Assembly (NCBI GenBank): GCA_030683105.1
Contig: JAUXMZ010000078.1
Span: 1 to 64,000 of the forward strand
Direction of reading: 5' to 3'
Length of the DNA stretch: 64,000 nucleotides
Source of the DNA: Burkholderiales bacterium
GTDB lineage: Bacteria > Pseudomonadota > Gammaproteobacteria > Burkholderiales > SG8-41
Positions 7,437 to 16,744 of the stretch are shown in pieces. Numbering within the stretch: the stretch's first letter is position 1; each line of letters opens with the position of its first letter. A program made the position numbers and the translations under genes. The notes under the pieces were generated by a model. That model saw nothing but the letters and a program-made list of their open reading frames with translations, did not search any database and was not told the DNA's origin.

Positions 7437-9125
7437 TTACCGGGCGGCAGGGATGATGGGCAGCAGGATATAGGAGGCATGACTGCCCCCCATATAAACC
7501 GTGTTTTTGCCGCCGGTATTGTAGTCTCCCTGATAGTGCGTGTAGGGCGCGCTGCCTATGCCGTCGCGCGGCTGGATATCGAGACGGATGCGATGGCCTT
7601 TCCTGAACACCATGCAGGTGGGCCATACTTCGACCTGGACCTGGACCATCTCGCCGGGCTTGAGCCACTGACGCTCGTCATGCGCGTGGTACGGGCGGTA
7701 GGGTTTGGACAACTTGGGATCCAGTTTGCGGTGTGAAGCCCGCTGCCAGCCTTTGGCCACCGGCACCTGTTGTTGCTGCTGGCCGATTTCCCAGATGTCG
7801 TTGCCGTCCGGTCCGATGTTGCGCACGGTGGCGTAGATGTCCATGTCCTCGACAGTGCTGGATACCCACAGCACCAGATTGACCGGACCGGTGACCTCGG
7901 TGTCCTCGTCGAACGGTTCGGTCTCGTAGGAAATGCCCAGGCGGCCGAGACTGCCCACCGCAGTGGAGGTCCAGGAAGCGGAGGCCACGCCGGCCTTGGA
8001 GACGGCCGAGGTCGGATAAGTGAGTTTGGCCGGCGTTTTCGGGGCGGTCTTCTTCAGCTTGCCCTCGACATCCGTTTTGGCGCCATGCTCCGCCATTGCC
8101 GGCTGCAGGTAGAACTTGGTCCACCGCGTGCGCTTGAGCGGCCATTCGTTCTCGTGCCGCCAGGTCTTGTAGGGACCGCCGCCGCCGGTGCGGATCAGCA
8201 GCTTGACCGGGGGTTCCTTCATGATGCCGGTGTCGATGCCCTTCAACCAGTGATCGAAGAAGCGCAACTGGTCGAGCCGCGCCTCTTCGGCATAAAAGGG
8301 GTGGTAATGGGTGCCGGCGTGGATGCGCAGCTTTTTGTGCTTCGAGGCGGCGCGCGTGTAGCCTTCGGTGTTGCCGCGCAGATGCAGTCCCATGCCACTC
8401 CAGTTGCCGGCGCTGTAAAACGGCACCTTGATCTTGTCCCATTGCGGCTGCCGCCCCTGCCACCAGCCGTTGTCCAGGCTGTTGCGCATGAACTGCCACA
8501 GCCAGTTCTTGGAGAAGGCGTCCGGGCTGGCCTGATCGCGCCGTCCGAGCAGGTGGTGCGCCATATGGTTGTTATACCAATTGGTGACAAAGCCGAAGCA
8601 GAACAGGCCGCCATGATAAGCCAGGTCGCGATACATGTCGGCGGCGCCTTCCCAGGGAATCATGGCTTTGAGGGAAGGCGGCTGCAGGTTGGCGACCAGC
8701 CATTGCGTCATCGCGAAATAGGAAATGCCGCTGGTGCCGACATTGCCGTTGCACCACGGCTGCTGTGCGGACCATTCGATGGCATCGTAAAAATCGGTCG
8801 CTTCCTGCAATGAGAACGGATCGGTTTCGCCCGGCGACTGGCCGGAACCGCGTGTATCCACACGCACCGCACAGTAGCCGCGCGGCACCCACCACAGCGG
8901 ATTCACGGCTTCCCAGTTCATGTAGGGGTTGGGTTTTTCCTCCAGATCACCCGGCGGCACCCACACCTTGTCCTTCATGTAGGGGCCGAGGTTGATGATG
9001 GCCGGGAACTTGCCCCTGCCCTTGGGTCGATAGACGTCGGCCTTGAGGCGCACGCCGTCACGCAGCGTGATCTCGACGTCCTTGTCGATGACCATGTCGT
9101 ACACGGGCTGGGATACTTTTTTCAT
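7437..9125 (-). CDS. CocE/NonD family alpha/beta hydrolase
   Basis: The 562-residue protein has an X-Pro dipeptidyl-peptidase/cocaine-esterase-type catalytic domain with nucleophile Ser135 in GISYFA, preceded by the DTRGSGQSPG strand-turn. A C-terminal jelly-roll XPP-C-like domain begins around residue 330 (LGRLGISYETEP, EVTGPVNLVLWVSS). There is no signal peptide. The start is taken at 9125 (MKKVSQ), 20 bp after the upstream Bug gene stops; an in-frame ATG at 9188 would overlap that gene. It probably hydrolyses an ester or amide. A paralogue lies at 60949-62718. It sits between two Bug genes in one direction, which suggests a single operon. Confidence 0.85.
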   Translation of the reverse strand: MKKVSQPVYDMVIDKDVEITLRDGVRLKADVYRPKGRGKFPAIINLGPYMKDKVWVPPGDLEEKPNPYMNWEAVNPLWWVPRGYCAVRVDTRGSGQSPGETDPFSLQEATDFYDAIEWSAQQPWCNGNVGTSGISYFAMTQWLVANLQPPSLKAMIPWEGAADMYRDLAYHGGLFCFGFVTNWYNNHMAHHLLGRRDQASPDAFSKNWLWQFMRNSLDNGWWQGRQPQWDKIKVPFYSAGNWSGMGLHLRGNTEGYTRAASKHKKLRIHAGTHYHPFYAEEARLDQLRFFDHWLKGIDTGIMKEPPVKLLIRTGGGGPYKTWRHENEWPLKRTRWTKFYLQPAMAEHGAKTDVEGKLKKTAPKTPAKLTYPTSAVSKAGVASASWTSTAVGSLGRLGISYETEPFDEDTEVTGPVNLVLWVSSTVEDMDIYATVRNIGPDGNDIWEIGQQQQQVPVAKGWQRASHRKLDPKLSKPYRPYHAHDERQWLKPGEMVQVQVEVWPTCMVFRKGHRIRLDIQPRDGIGSAPYTHYQGDYNTGGKNTVYMGGSHASYILLPIIPAAR

Positions 9126-9145
9126 GTGCAGTCGCTGTGGCCCGG

Positions 9146-10138
9146 TTAATCTACCGTGATGTTGTTGTCGATGACGATCTTGCCCCATTTCTTGACTTCG
9201 GCGCGCACGAACTCGTTGAATTCGGCGGGCGTCTTGTTCACCACGACGGACATGAAGCGCTTGCTCAGCGACTCTTTCATCTCCGGCGATTCCATGACTT
9301 TGAGCACGTCGCCGTGGATGCGGGTGAGCATGGGCTTGGGGATTTGGGCCGGCGCGAACAAGGCGTTCCAGGCGTTGGTGCCCATGCCGGGATAGCCCAT
9401 TTCAATCGTGGTCGGCACGTTCGGCAGTTCGGGATGGCGCTCGGCAATGGTCACAGCCAGCGCCTTGATGCGTCCGGCCTTGATGTTGGTCAGCGAGGAC
9501 GCCAAATTGATGAACATGAACTGCACTTCGTTGCCCATGATGGCCGGGATCATCTGTCCGGCGCCGCCTTTATAGGGAACATGGGTGGCCTGGATTCCCG
9601 CGGCCTTGAGGAAGACCACGGTGTCAAGATGAGGGTAGGATCCCACGCCGGCGGAAGCATAGTTGATGCGCGTGCCCGGCGTCTTCGCATATTGCACGAA
9701 TTCCTTCAGGTTGTTCGCGGGGACGGCGGTGCTGGCTGCCCACAGATGAGGCAGTTCGATCAGGTTGGTGACGCCGGTCAGATCGCGTGAGGGTTTGACC
9801 TTGAGCACCTTGGCGAACGTGGTCTCATTGATGGCGTTGGTCGAGACGTTGCCGACGAACAAAGTGTAGCCGTCAGGCGCTGCCCTGGCCGCCAATTCCA
9901 GCGCAATGTTGCCCGAAGCGCCGGCGCGGTTGTCGACGATCACCTGCTGGCCCCAGGCCTTGGTCAACCCGTCGGCCAGTTGGCGGGCCGTGATGTCGGT
10001 CGCGCCGCCCGGTGCGTACGGCACGATCAGCCGCACCGGTTTGGTCGGGAACTGGTCTGCGGCGATCGCGCCCGTGCTGACCAGCGCCAGCAGGCAACCT
10101 GAAATAATGCTTTTACCCAGCGTGCTTGTTATCATCAC
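9146..10138 (-). CDS. Bug/TctC periplasmic solute-binding protein
   Basis: The 330-residue protein has a signal peptide ending near AIA-AD (about residue 27). It then shows the motifs APGGATD, VDNRAGASGN, APDGYTL and VPYKGGAGQ. The ligand loop has Asp at the usual anion-contact position. It lies 20 bp upstream of the CocE/NonD gene and 38 bp downstream of a Gfo/Idh/MocA oxidoreductase gene, which suggests cotranscription. It differs clearly in sequence from the Bug protein at 6385-7377, so the two are not a recent duplication. Confidence 0.9.
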   Translation of the reverse strand: MMITSTLGKSIISGCLLALVSTGAIAADQFPTKPVRLIVPYAPGGATDITARQLADGLTKAWGQQVIVDNRAGASGNIALELAARAAPDGYTLFVGNVSTNAINETTFAKVLKVKPSRDLTGVTNLIELPHLWAASTAVPANNLKEFVQYAKTPGTRINYASAGVGSYPHLDTVVFLKAAGIQATHVPYKGGAGQMIPAIMGNEVQFMFINLASSLTNIKAGRIKALAVTIAERHPELPNVPTTIEMGYPGMGTNAWNALFAPAQIPKPMLTRIHGDVLKVMESPEMKESLSKRFMSVVVNKTPAEFNEFVRAEVKKWGKIVIDNNITVD

Positions 10139-10176
10139 ATCCTCCTGTGGTTTTGCTAATAAATAAACTATTTAAA

Positions 10177-11292
10177 TCAAGTAATTGCCTTTTCATCTTC
10201 AGGTGAAATCGGAAGTTTAACCGGCCGCTTCAGGCGCGCCGACAAATCGATGGCTTTGGTCAGCATCAGGCGATTATGACCTTCTGCAGCCGTGGCATGT
10301 TGGGTCGGCACGCCCAGCGAAACCCGATTCAACCACGAATTGGTCTCTTCGCGCATCGGTCCGCGCAATTCGCCCAGCGCCATGTCGCCGACCGGGTAGC
10401 TGGTCAGGAAGTCGACGTGGCGCCTCTTGTCCGGGGCGTAGCCCTCGGCCTGGATCAGATTGGTGGCAAGTATGATGTCGCGGTGGGTGTCGTCGATGGT
10501 GAGCACGCCTTCGGTGCCGACCGCGCCCACTTCCAGGCTGTAGACTGCGCCCGGCCAGATTTCGGGCAGCGCCCACGAGATCACGCCGTGGTAAATCGCG
10601 CCGTCATCAAAAACGATTGTGTAGCCGGTGCCGTCCACGCCCTGCCAGGTCGGGCCGAGCGCCTTGTTGACCGAGCGCGCATAGACCTCGACCGGTTTCT
10701 TGGACTCCATCAGCCACATCACGATGTCGAGCGCATGGGTGCCGGAAATCACCATCGGCGTTACTTCGGAGCGGTTATCGCTGCGCTTGTAGTTGTCGAT
10801 CGCAACCAGGCGGTTCATGAATGCGCGCGAAGTCACCATGGTCACATCGCCGAGGGATCCGGTGCGTACCTTTTCCTTGGCGACCAGCCAGCGGCGGCGG
10901 AAGCGCTGGGTGTAGCCGATGACGGCATCGACCCCGCTTTTTTCAATTGCGGCCAGCGTTTGTGCAGATTCCGAGAGGTCGGTGGCGAGCGGCTTCTCGA
11001 TCAGCATCGGCAGCTTGCGCTCGGCGGCATAAATCACCGGGTCGACGTGCAGATGCTCGTCGGTGCAGATGGCGACTGCATTCACCTCGGGCCGCGACAG
11101 CAGCTCGCGATAGTCGGTGGTCACGAAATCGGCGCCGCATTTCTCGCGCACGATTTCGCCGCGCTCGGGGTTTTTCTCGGCAAAGCCGAGCCAGGCGACT
11201 TCCGGATGACGCGCGGCGAGTTCACCGCGGATCAGGCCGACGCGGCCGGCGCCGATGATGGCGAGACCGATTTTCTTGGGGTTTTTCTTCAT
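10177..11292 (-). CDS. Gfo/Idh/MocA family NAD(P)-dependent oxidoreductase
   Basis: The 371-residue protein has an N-terminal Rossmann fold with GAGRVG (14-19) and the family EKP motif at 99-101, whose Lys takes part in catalysis. An alpha/beta C-terminal domain follows. Relatives oxidise inositols, sugars or related polyols. It is transcribed towards the Bug and CocE genes. A second, diverged Gfo/Idh/MocA gene lies just upstream beyond a type A repeat. The substrate cannot be predicted. Confidence 0.85.
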   Translation of the reverse strand: MKKNPKKIGLAIIGAGRVGLIRGELAARHPEVAWLGFAEKNPERGEIVREKCGADFVTTDYRELLSRPEVNAVAICTDEHLHVDPVIYAAERKLPMLIEKPLATDLSESAQTLAAIEKSGVDAVIGYTQRFRRRWLVAKEKVRTGSLGDVTMVTSRAFMNRLVAIDNYKRSDNRSEVTPMVISGTHALDIVMWLMESKKPVEVYARSVNKALGPTWQGVDGTGYTIVFDDGAIYHGVISWALPEIWPGAVYSLEVGAVGTEGVLTIDDTHRDIILATNLIQAEGYAPDKRRHVDFLTSYPVGDMALGELRGPMREETNSWLNRVSLGVPTQHATAAEGHNRLMLTKAIDLSARLKRPVKLPISPEDEKAIT

Positions 11293-11318
11293 TGGTTACT
11301 CCAGTTCAAAAGCATTGG

Positions 11319-11430
11319 GCCACAGAGATCACAGAGATCACAGAGAAAAACATCGCGAATGGATATAGTGGTGTCCGCAGTTCTTGTGCATCTTTTTGTA
11401 GTTCTCTGTGTGCTCTGTGTCCTCTGTGGC
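11319..11430. repeat. dispersed inverted repeat, type A (copy 2)
   Basis: The left arm at 11319-11347 is CCACAGAGA with ATCACAGAGA units. The right arm at 11402-11430 is the inverse, ending CTCTGTGGC. It fills the gap between the two oxidoreductase genes, and the arms are separated by about 55 bp. Confidence 0.7.
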
Positions 11431-11454
11431 TAAAAAAGGTTCGGGACTTGTCTT

Positions 11455-12525
11455 TTACCGGGCAGCCACTGCGGCCAGCGGACGGGATTCAGGCAGCGGC
11501 AGGCTGACCGGCTCGTTGCGTTCGGCCGAAATATCGGCGGCAATGTAGACCTCCATCACCTGCCGCGCCTGCTCGGCGGTCACCAGCACCGGCCGGTCGC
11601 AGACGATCGCTTCAATGAAATGCACCGTCTCGGCATGCATGGGGCCGGCAAAGGCGTGATCGACGCGCTCCCCCGGCATCGACGACATCGGCAGTTGCAT
11701 GCCGTTTTTCATGGTGTTGAGGATCACGTCGCGGTGCGTGTCGTCGCAGATCAATGCGCCGTCGGTGCCGATCATCTCGATCCAGGTCGAGCAGGCGTTC
11801 GGGTAGCCGGGCGGCAGGCTCCAGCCGGCACTGATCACGAACGACATGCCGCTGTCCATGGTGACCGTGATCAACTGCGTATCGGGCACATCGGCGCCGC
11901 TGTTGGCGCGCATCACGCCGTAGTTGACCTGAGAGTAGACGCGCACCGGTTTCGCCGGCGCGAGGCACCACAGGATGAAGTCGAGATCGTGGGTCGCTTC
12001 CATGGCGGCCGGGGAGAGCTTGCTGCGTCCGGTGATCTTGGCGCCGAGGCTGCGCTGGATATGGCGGCTGACCAGCGCGCTGACCGGTTTGCCGATCGCG
12101 CCGTTGTCGATGCATTTCTTGACGTAGGCGTATTTGGGGTTGAAGCGCTGTGAATAGCCGATGGTGAACTTGACGTTCTTGCGGCGTGCGATCTCGATCA
12201 GGTCATCAGCTTCGTGGATTTCCACGGCAATCGGCTTTTCGAGGAACACGTGCAGGCCGGCCTCCAGGCACTCGCGCGCCATCGGATAGTGCAGGGCTTC
12301 AGGTGTCGCCGAAATCATCACCGCGTCCAGGTCTTTGATTTCGAACAGCTTGCGGTAATCGGAGACCGCGGTTTTTGCGTTCGTGAGCTTGGCTACTTCC
12401 GCCAGCCGCTCGGGCTTGGTTTCGACGATATGCAGGTCGTTGACCGAGGGATTGATGGCGCAGGTTTCAGCGCGTATGCCGCCGCACCATCCGGCGCCGA
12501 TAATGCCGACATTGATAGCTCTCAT
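11455..12525 (-). CDS. Gfo/Idh/MocA family NAD(P)-dependent oxidoreductase
   Basis: The 356-residue protein has the Rossmann loop GAGWCG (10-15), the EKP motif at 96-98 and the family C-terminal beta-sheet domain. It is divergent from a LysR regulator gene (12822), with a clear dyad-type LysR box between them. It is therefore probably the first gene of a regulated minus-strand unit with the paralogue at 10177-11292. The substrate, perhaps a sugar- or cyclitol-like polyol, is an inference from the family only. Confidence 0.85.
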   Translation of the reverse strand: MRAINVGIIGAGWCGGIRAETCAINPSVNDLHIVETKPERLAEVAKLTNAKTAVSDYRKLFEIKDLDAVMISATPEALHYPMARECLEAGLHVFLEKPIAVEIHEADDLIEIARRKNVKFTIGYSQRFNPKYAYVKKCIDNGAIGKPVSALVSRHIQRSLGAKITGRSKLSPAAMEATHDLDFILWCLAPAKPVRVYSQVNYGVMRANSGADVPDTQLITVTMDSGMSFVISAGWSLPPGYPNACSTWIEMIGTDGALICDDTHRDVILNTMKNGMQLPMSSMPGERVDHAFAGPMHAETVHFIEAIVCDRPVLVTAEQARQVMEVYIAADISAERNEPVSLPLPESRPLAAVAAR

Positions 12526-12640
12526 GAAATGTCCTTGAATTGGAGAGGGGATTGTTTCGACTGTGAATTAATGCACGGAAGGTTTGATGGCATGGTAGCC
12601 ATTGCATCCATGCCTGACAAATATCATTTCTGGATTCATG

Positions 12641-12659
12641 CCATGCCGAATTGGCATGG
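12641..12659. promoter_or_regulatory. candidate LysR-type operator (T-N11-A dyad)
   Basis: CCATGCC-GAATT-GGCATGG is a perfect 7-bp inverted repeat. It contains T-N11-A (ATGCC/GGCAT), the classical LysR-type regulator box. It lies in the divergent gap between the oxidoreductase (start 12525) and the LysR gene (start 12822). TATACT and TATAAA stretches follow at 12662-12676 and could serve as a -10. Confidence 0.6.
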
Positions 12660-12821
12660 GATATACTCCTATAAACGGTATTGATGACGAGCCTGCCCTG
12701 ACGAGGGAGCAGGATAGTGTCCCGGAGTCACGAAGCCAGATGACTCCAGGGTTGATTCATGCAAGTTTGTTATCAGTGCGGAAAATACCCATCAATTGAT
12801 TAAGGCTTGTGCCGCCGTCCT

Positions 12822-13811
12822 ATGGATCTGCGCAGTATCCGATACTTCGTCCAGATAGCCGACCTCGGCAGCATTACCCGTGCCGCAGCCCATTTAAGCA
12901 TCGCCCAGCCGGCGTTGAGCCGGCACGTCCGGTCCCTTGAAGACGAGCTGGGTGTTCAGCTTCTGGTCAGGTTGCCGCGCGGCGTGCGACTGACTGGCGC
13001 CGGCCGCCAGTTTCTGGACCATTGCCGCAGGATACTGCGCGAGCTGGACCGTGCACGCGATGAGTTGCGCAGCAGTGCCGAGGTGCCCAGCGGGCGGGTG
13101 ATCCTGGGCTTATCGCCCACCGTCGGCCCCTTGCTGCTGCCCGGCGTCATCGAGCGCGTGCGCCGGCAGTGCCCGCAGATCACGCTCAAGATCGTGGAGT
13201 GGTTCAGTGCCCAGCTTTATGATGCGCTGCTGACCGGCAGGGTGGACGTGGCGGTGCTGACCAATGCGCCGCCTTCGCGGGCGCTGAAGTTCACGCCGTT
13301 GTTCTCGGAACCGATAGTCATACTGGCGCGGCCACAGCCGCGTGGCACGCGGCGTTTTTACACGCTGCCTGAACTGTCCAAGACGCCGGTTGTGACGTCC
13401 GAGGCGATACGTCATATCGTGGAAGAGCAGATCAGCCGTTACGGCTGGCGGCTCAACGTCGAGGCGGAAATCGATGCCATCGAGGCGATACGGCAATTGC
13501 TGTTGCGCGGCAGCGGCACGTCGATTTTGCCGGTCTCGGCCTTTCATAACGACATAGGCGAGGGTAGAATCGCCGCCTTTCAGATCGCGGATGCGAATGT
13601 GCACCGCATATTGGTGCTCGCACAGCAGGCGGAGCGCACCTTGCCTGCGGCAGTCGAGGAAGTCTCCCAGATCGTGGCCAGCGAAATGAACGCCTTGCAC
13701 GATATCGGTGTATTCAGCGTCCCGTCCTCGATCCCCGCCATCGAGATGGTGCGCGATGCCCGGCGCGCGGCGGCAGAGGCCGCGCCCAGGCAGAAAATCA
13801 AACCGCTTTGA
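12822..13811 (+). CDS. LysR-family transcriptional regulator
   Basis: The protein is 329 residues counted from MDLRSIRYF. An ATG five codons upstream (12807) is possible but less typical for the family. The winged helix-turn-helix at residues 1-60 has the hallmark GSITRAAAHLSIAQPALSRHVRSLE, broken here for length: GSITRAAAHL then SIAQPALSRH. The effector-binding domain spans about 90-295. It is divergent from a Gfo/Idh/MocA gene and collinear with the amidohydrolase-NudC-cupin series, so it could control either direction. The effector is unknown. Confidence 0.9.
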   Translation: MDLRSIRYFVQIADLGSITRAAAHLSIAQPALSRHVRSLEDELGVQLLVRLPRGVRLTGAGRQFLDHCRRILRELDRARDELRSSAEVPSGRVILGLSPTVGPLLLPGVIERVRRQCPQITLKIVEWFSAQLYDALLTGRVDVAVLTNAPPSRALKFTPLFSEPIVILARPQPRGTRRFYTLPELSKTPVVTSEAIRHIVEEQISRYGWRLNVEAEIDAIEAIRQLLLRGSGTSILPVSAFHNDIGEGRIAAFQIADANVHRILVLAQQAERTLPAAVEEVSQIVASEMNALHDIGVFSVPSSIPAIEMVRDARRAAAEAAPRQKIKPL

Positions 13812-13851
13812 GCACAGTTTTTTCTTTCAACCCGTACGGAGCACTCATTAA

Positions 13852-14847
13852 ATGAAACGCATCGATGTGCATAGCCATGTCATTCCCGAGACCATCATCC
13901 AGGCCATGCGCGAGAATCGTGATCTTTACAAGACCGAGATCAAAGGGCAGGGCGACGCGCTCAAGTTCGTGCGCGGCAAGGTCGAGATCGACCTCATCCC
14001 CGAGTTCTACAACGCCGACGCCAAGGTCGAGTCCATGGACCGCAAGGGCCTCGACATCTCGGTCATTTCCCCAGGCCCGCAGGCGTTTTTCTACGGCCTG
14101 GCTGACGCCAACCAGGCGCTGAAGACCGCCGCCATCGTCAATGCCGGCGTGGCGAACATGGTCGCGGCGCGCCCGGACCGGTTGCGCGGCATGGCGACGC
14201 TGCCGATGCAGCATCCCGATGCCGCCATCGCCGAACTCGAGCGCGTGGTCAGGGAATACGGTTTCAAGGCGGTGGAACTGGGCACGGCGATCGGCAGCGA
14301 GGAACTGGCCGACCCGAAGTTCCGCCCGGTCTTGCGCCGCATCCAGGAACTCAAGGTGGTGATATTCGCCCACCCCAACACCCAGGGTTCGGCCGGACGG
14401 CTGGACTGCTACTATCTGACCAATCTGATCGGCAATCCGCTCGACACCACGATCATGGTGGGCAATCTGATGTTCAGCGGCGCGCTCGACGAACTGCCCG
14501 AACTCAAAATACTGCTGGCGCACGGCGGCGGCTTCCTGCCGTACCAGATCGGCCGCTTCGAGCACGGCAGCAAAGTGCGTGCGGACACCAGCGCCGTGAC
14601 CAAGACCAGTCCCATGGAGATGTTCAAGCGCTTTTACTTCGATGCACTCACGCACAGCCCGGAGTCTATCCGCCATCTGATCAATGTCGTGGGCTCGGAT
14701 CACGTGGTGATCGGCACCGATTCGCCGTTCGACATGGGCGAAGAGCAGCCGGTGCAGCGGCTGGATGCCGTGCCCGGTCTCACTCAGGCCGAGCGCGAGG
14801 ATGTCTGCTACCGCAGCGCGATGAATCTGTTCGGCGGGAAGCTGTAA
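13852..14847 (+). CDS. amidohydrolase family protein (ACMSD-like)
   Basis: The 331-residue TIM-barrel protein of the amidohydrolase-2 group has metal-binding HSH at residues 7-9 (DVHSHVIPE). A further His lies in IFAHPNTQG, another in LLAHGGGFLPY, and the acidic residue is in GTDSPFDMG. This pattern fits ACMSD / gamma-resorcylate decarboxylase relatives, which decarboxylate or hydrolyse aromatic or semialdehyde acids with one metal ion. It lies 40 bp after the LysR gene and 10 bp before nudC. Decarboxylase or hydrolase activity cannot be distinguished by sequence alone. Confidence 0.85.
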   Translation: MKRIDVHSHVIPETIIQAMRENRDLYKTEIKGQGDALKFVRGKVEIDLIPEFYNADAKVESMDRKGLDISVISPGPQAFFYGLADANQALKTAAIVNAGVANMVAARPDRLRGMATLPMQHPDAAIAELERVVREYGFKAVELGTAIGSEELADPKFRPVLRRIQELKVVIFAHPNTQGSAGRLDCYYLTNLIGNPLDTTIMVGNLMFSGALDELPELKILLAHGGGFLPYQIGRFEHGSKVRADTSAVTKTSPMEMFKRFYFDALTHSPESIRHLINVVGSDHVVIGTDSPFDMGEEQPVQRLDAVPGLTQAEREDVCYRSAMNLFGGKL

Positions 14848-14857
14848 CCCGTCCCGG

Positions 14858-15694
14858 ATGAGTGCCGTGAGCCGTTTCAATCCGGCGCACCTGCCGCCGG
14901 ACAAGATCGACGCACCGGTCGTCTGCTGCGCGTTTCATGGGGGGAAGCTGCTGGTGCAGCGCGCCGGCGATGCGCTGCAGCTGCCGCGCCTGGATCCCGG
15001 TCAATTGCTTGCGACCCTGGGCGAGCGCCACTATGTGGGCACGCTCGATGGCGAGCATTGTTTTGCCGTCGGATTGGCGCACGACGCGCCACTGCCGCCC
15101 GCGGCCGAATTGTTGGGCATGCGTGCCTTCATACTCGAAGCCGATGATGTTTTTTCCGCGGTGGCGGGATACGCGCTGCAAATCGTTGAATGGAGCCGCA
15201 CGCACCGCTACTGCGGCAGCTGCGGCAAACCCACCGCAGTGCATGTATCCGACCGCGCGCGCGACTGTCCGGATTGCCGGCTGACCTACTATCCGCGCAT
15301 CTCACCGGTGGTCATGGCGCTCGTCACCCGCGGCCGGCAGTTGCTGCTCACGCGCAAACCCGGCTATGCCGCCGGACGCTATACGGTGGTCGCGGGTTTC
15401 GTCGAACCCGGAGAAACACTGGAGCATGCGCTGATACGTGAAGTCCGCGAGGAAACCGGAGTCGATTCGGCGCATCCGCTGTATTTCGGCAGCCAGCCGT
15501 GGCCGTTCCCGAATTCCCTGGTCATGGCCTTTGCGCTCGAATACACGGGCGGCGAAGTTCGGGCCGATGGCGTGGAACTGGAAGACGCGCGCTGGTTCGA
15601 CATCGACGCGCTGCCGGAACTGCCGGAAGCCGTGCATATTTCGCGCCACCTCATAGACGCGACAATTGCCAGGTTGAGACGCGGAAAATATTGA
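14858..15694 (+). CDS. nudC: NAD(+) diphosphatase NudC
   Basis: The 278-residue protein has the NudC N-terminal domain and a zinc ribbon (CGSCG near 118-122 and CPDC near 138-141). The Nudix box is GFVEPGE followed by REVREETGV. The NADH-pyrophosphatase signature SQPWPFPNS comes next. It cleaves NAD(H) to NMN(H) and AMP and can remove NAD caps from RNA. The gene starts 10 bp after the amidohydrolase stop, although a housekeeping role independent of the catabolic genes is likely. Confidence 0.93.
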   Translation: MSAVSRFNPAHLPPDKIDAPVVCCAFHGGKLLVQRAGDALQLPRLDPGQLLATLGERHYVGTLDGEHCFAVGLAHDAPLPPAAELLGMRAFILEADDVFSAVAGYALQIVEWSRTHRYCGSCGKPTAVHVSDRARDCPDCRLTYYPRISPVVMALVTRGRQLLLTRKPGYAAGRYTVVAGFVEPGETLEHALIREVREETGVDSAHPLYFGSQPWPFPNSLVMAFALEYTGGEVRADGVELEDARWFDIDALPELPEAVHISRHLIDATIARLRRGKY

Positions 15695-15837
15695 GGTCCG
15701 CATTGTGAATTTTAGCGACTGAGAAATTGTCCGGTACGCGCTCGCGTGCTAGCATTGCAGTGCATTTTCATCCGTGCGCGGGCGCAAGGTTTTTACCCGC
15801 ATCCACAATCCCGAAAATCCAGCAGACAGGAGTCAAT

Positions 15838-16683
15838 GTGCCGTTTTACCGTTTTGAGGATTATGAGAGCAATTATCTGACGCCCCATCTGTCGACCGGC
15901 AAGGCGCCGGTGATCGAAGGCAAATACATGTATTTTTGCCTGCTGCACAAAAACGCGGGCACCGGTTCCGAACTGCATTACCACCCCAACGAACTGCTGA
16001 TTTTTCCGATACGCGGCAAGATCAACGGCATCGTCGGCAGGGATCGCCGCATCATCAGCCCGGGCACGTTCGTGCATGCGCCGGCCTATGCGCGCCACTC
16101 GATGCGGGCGACTGAGGACGCCCCCTGCCAGTACCTCTACATCAAGGACAAGACGTGGACTGTCGTCGGTCTCGCCGAAGACGAGGCCGTTCCGGAACAG
16201 GCGATGACGGTGGCCGAGGTGAACAAAAAATACAACGTCGGAGACCGCGACAAGCACCAGAAAACGCAGGGCAAGTCACAGGTGGTGATCGATGGCCTGC
16301 ATAACTGCTATTATCCAATTCTGGAGTCGCTGGACGCCCCGCAGTCCTCGGCGCGGCGCGTGAACTGGATAGAAGGGCAGCGCCTGGCGTTTGGTTTGTT
16401 CGAAGTGCCGTCGGGCTACGACGAGCCACGGATGACGGCTGAGCATGAGATGTTTATCTATGTGCTCGGCGGCAAACTCAATGCGCGGGTCGGCGCTGAC
16501 AACAAGACCGTCGTTGCCGGCGACATCATTTATATCCCGCGAGGCGATACCTACCGTTTACAGACGCAGTCGGCGTTCGCGCGCTATACGCTGGTGTGTT
16601 CGACGCCGTATCTCGAGAGCAAAATCGACGGCATGTCTGCGGCCGAGGCCGAACAGGCGCAGCTCAACATGAAGCCTAATTAA
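15838..16683 (+). CDS. two-domain cupin protein
   Basis: The 281-residue protein starts at GTG 15838 behind an AGGAG ribosome site. An in-frame ATG far upstream would add 37 residues without family resemblance. It is a bicupin: the N-terminal barrel holds HYHPNE with a likely metal site (His/His/Glu) and a further His in YARHSM. The C-terminal barrel keeps the fold (AEHEMFIYVLGGKL) but has few His. This resembles gentisate-dioxygenase-like or quercetinase-like enzymes, without enough evidence to name a reaction. It follows nudC by about 140 bp and precedes a 3-hydroxyisobutyrate-dehydrogenase-like gene. Confidence 0.75.
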   Translation: MPFYRFEDYESNYLTPHLSTGKAPVIEGKYMYFCLLHKNAGTGSELHYHPNELLIFPIRGKINGIVGRDRRIISPGTFVHAPAYARHSMRATEDAPCQYLYIKDKTWTVVGLAEDEAVPEQAMTVAEVNKKYNVGDRDKHQKTQGKSQVVIDGLHNCYYPILESLDAPQSSARRVNWIEGQRLAFGLFEVPSGYDEPRMTAEHEMFIYVLGGKLNARVGADNKTVVAGDIIYIPRGDTYRLQTQSAFARYTLVCSTPYLESKIDGMSAAEAEQAQLNMKPN

Positions 16684-16744
16684 GCTTTCCGGCTTTGAGC
16701 GAATTTTATAACTCTTTATTTATATTCATATAAAGGAGGCTATC

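Noticed and set aside
7770-8813. 347-codon plus-strand open frame
   Set aside because: It is antisense to the CocE/NonD hydrolase, which has the catalytic motifs.
9126-9188. Earlier start (9188) for the CocE/NonD gene
   Set aside because: It would overlap the end of the upstream Bug gene and add residues with no family match.
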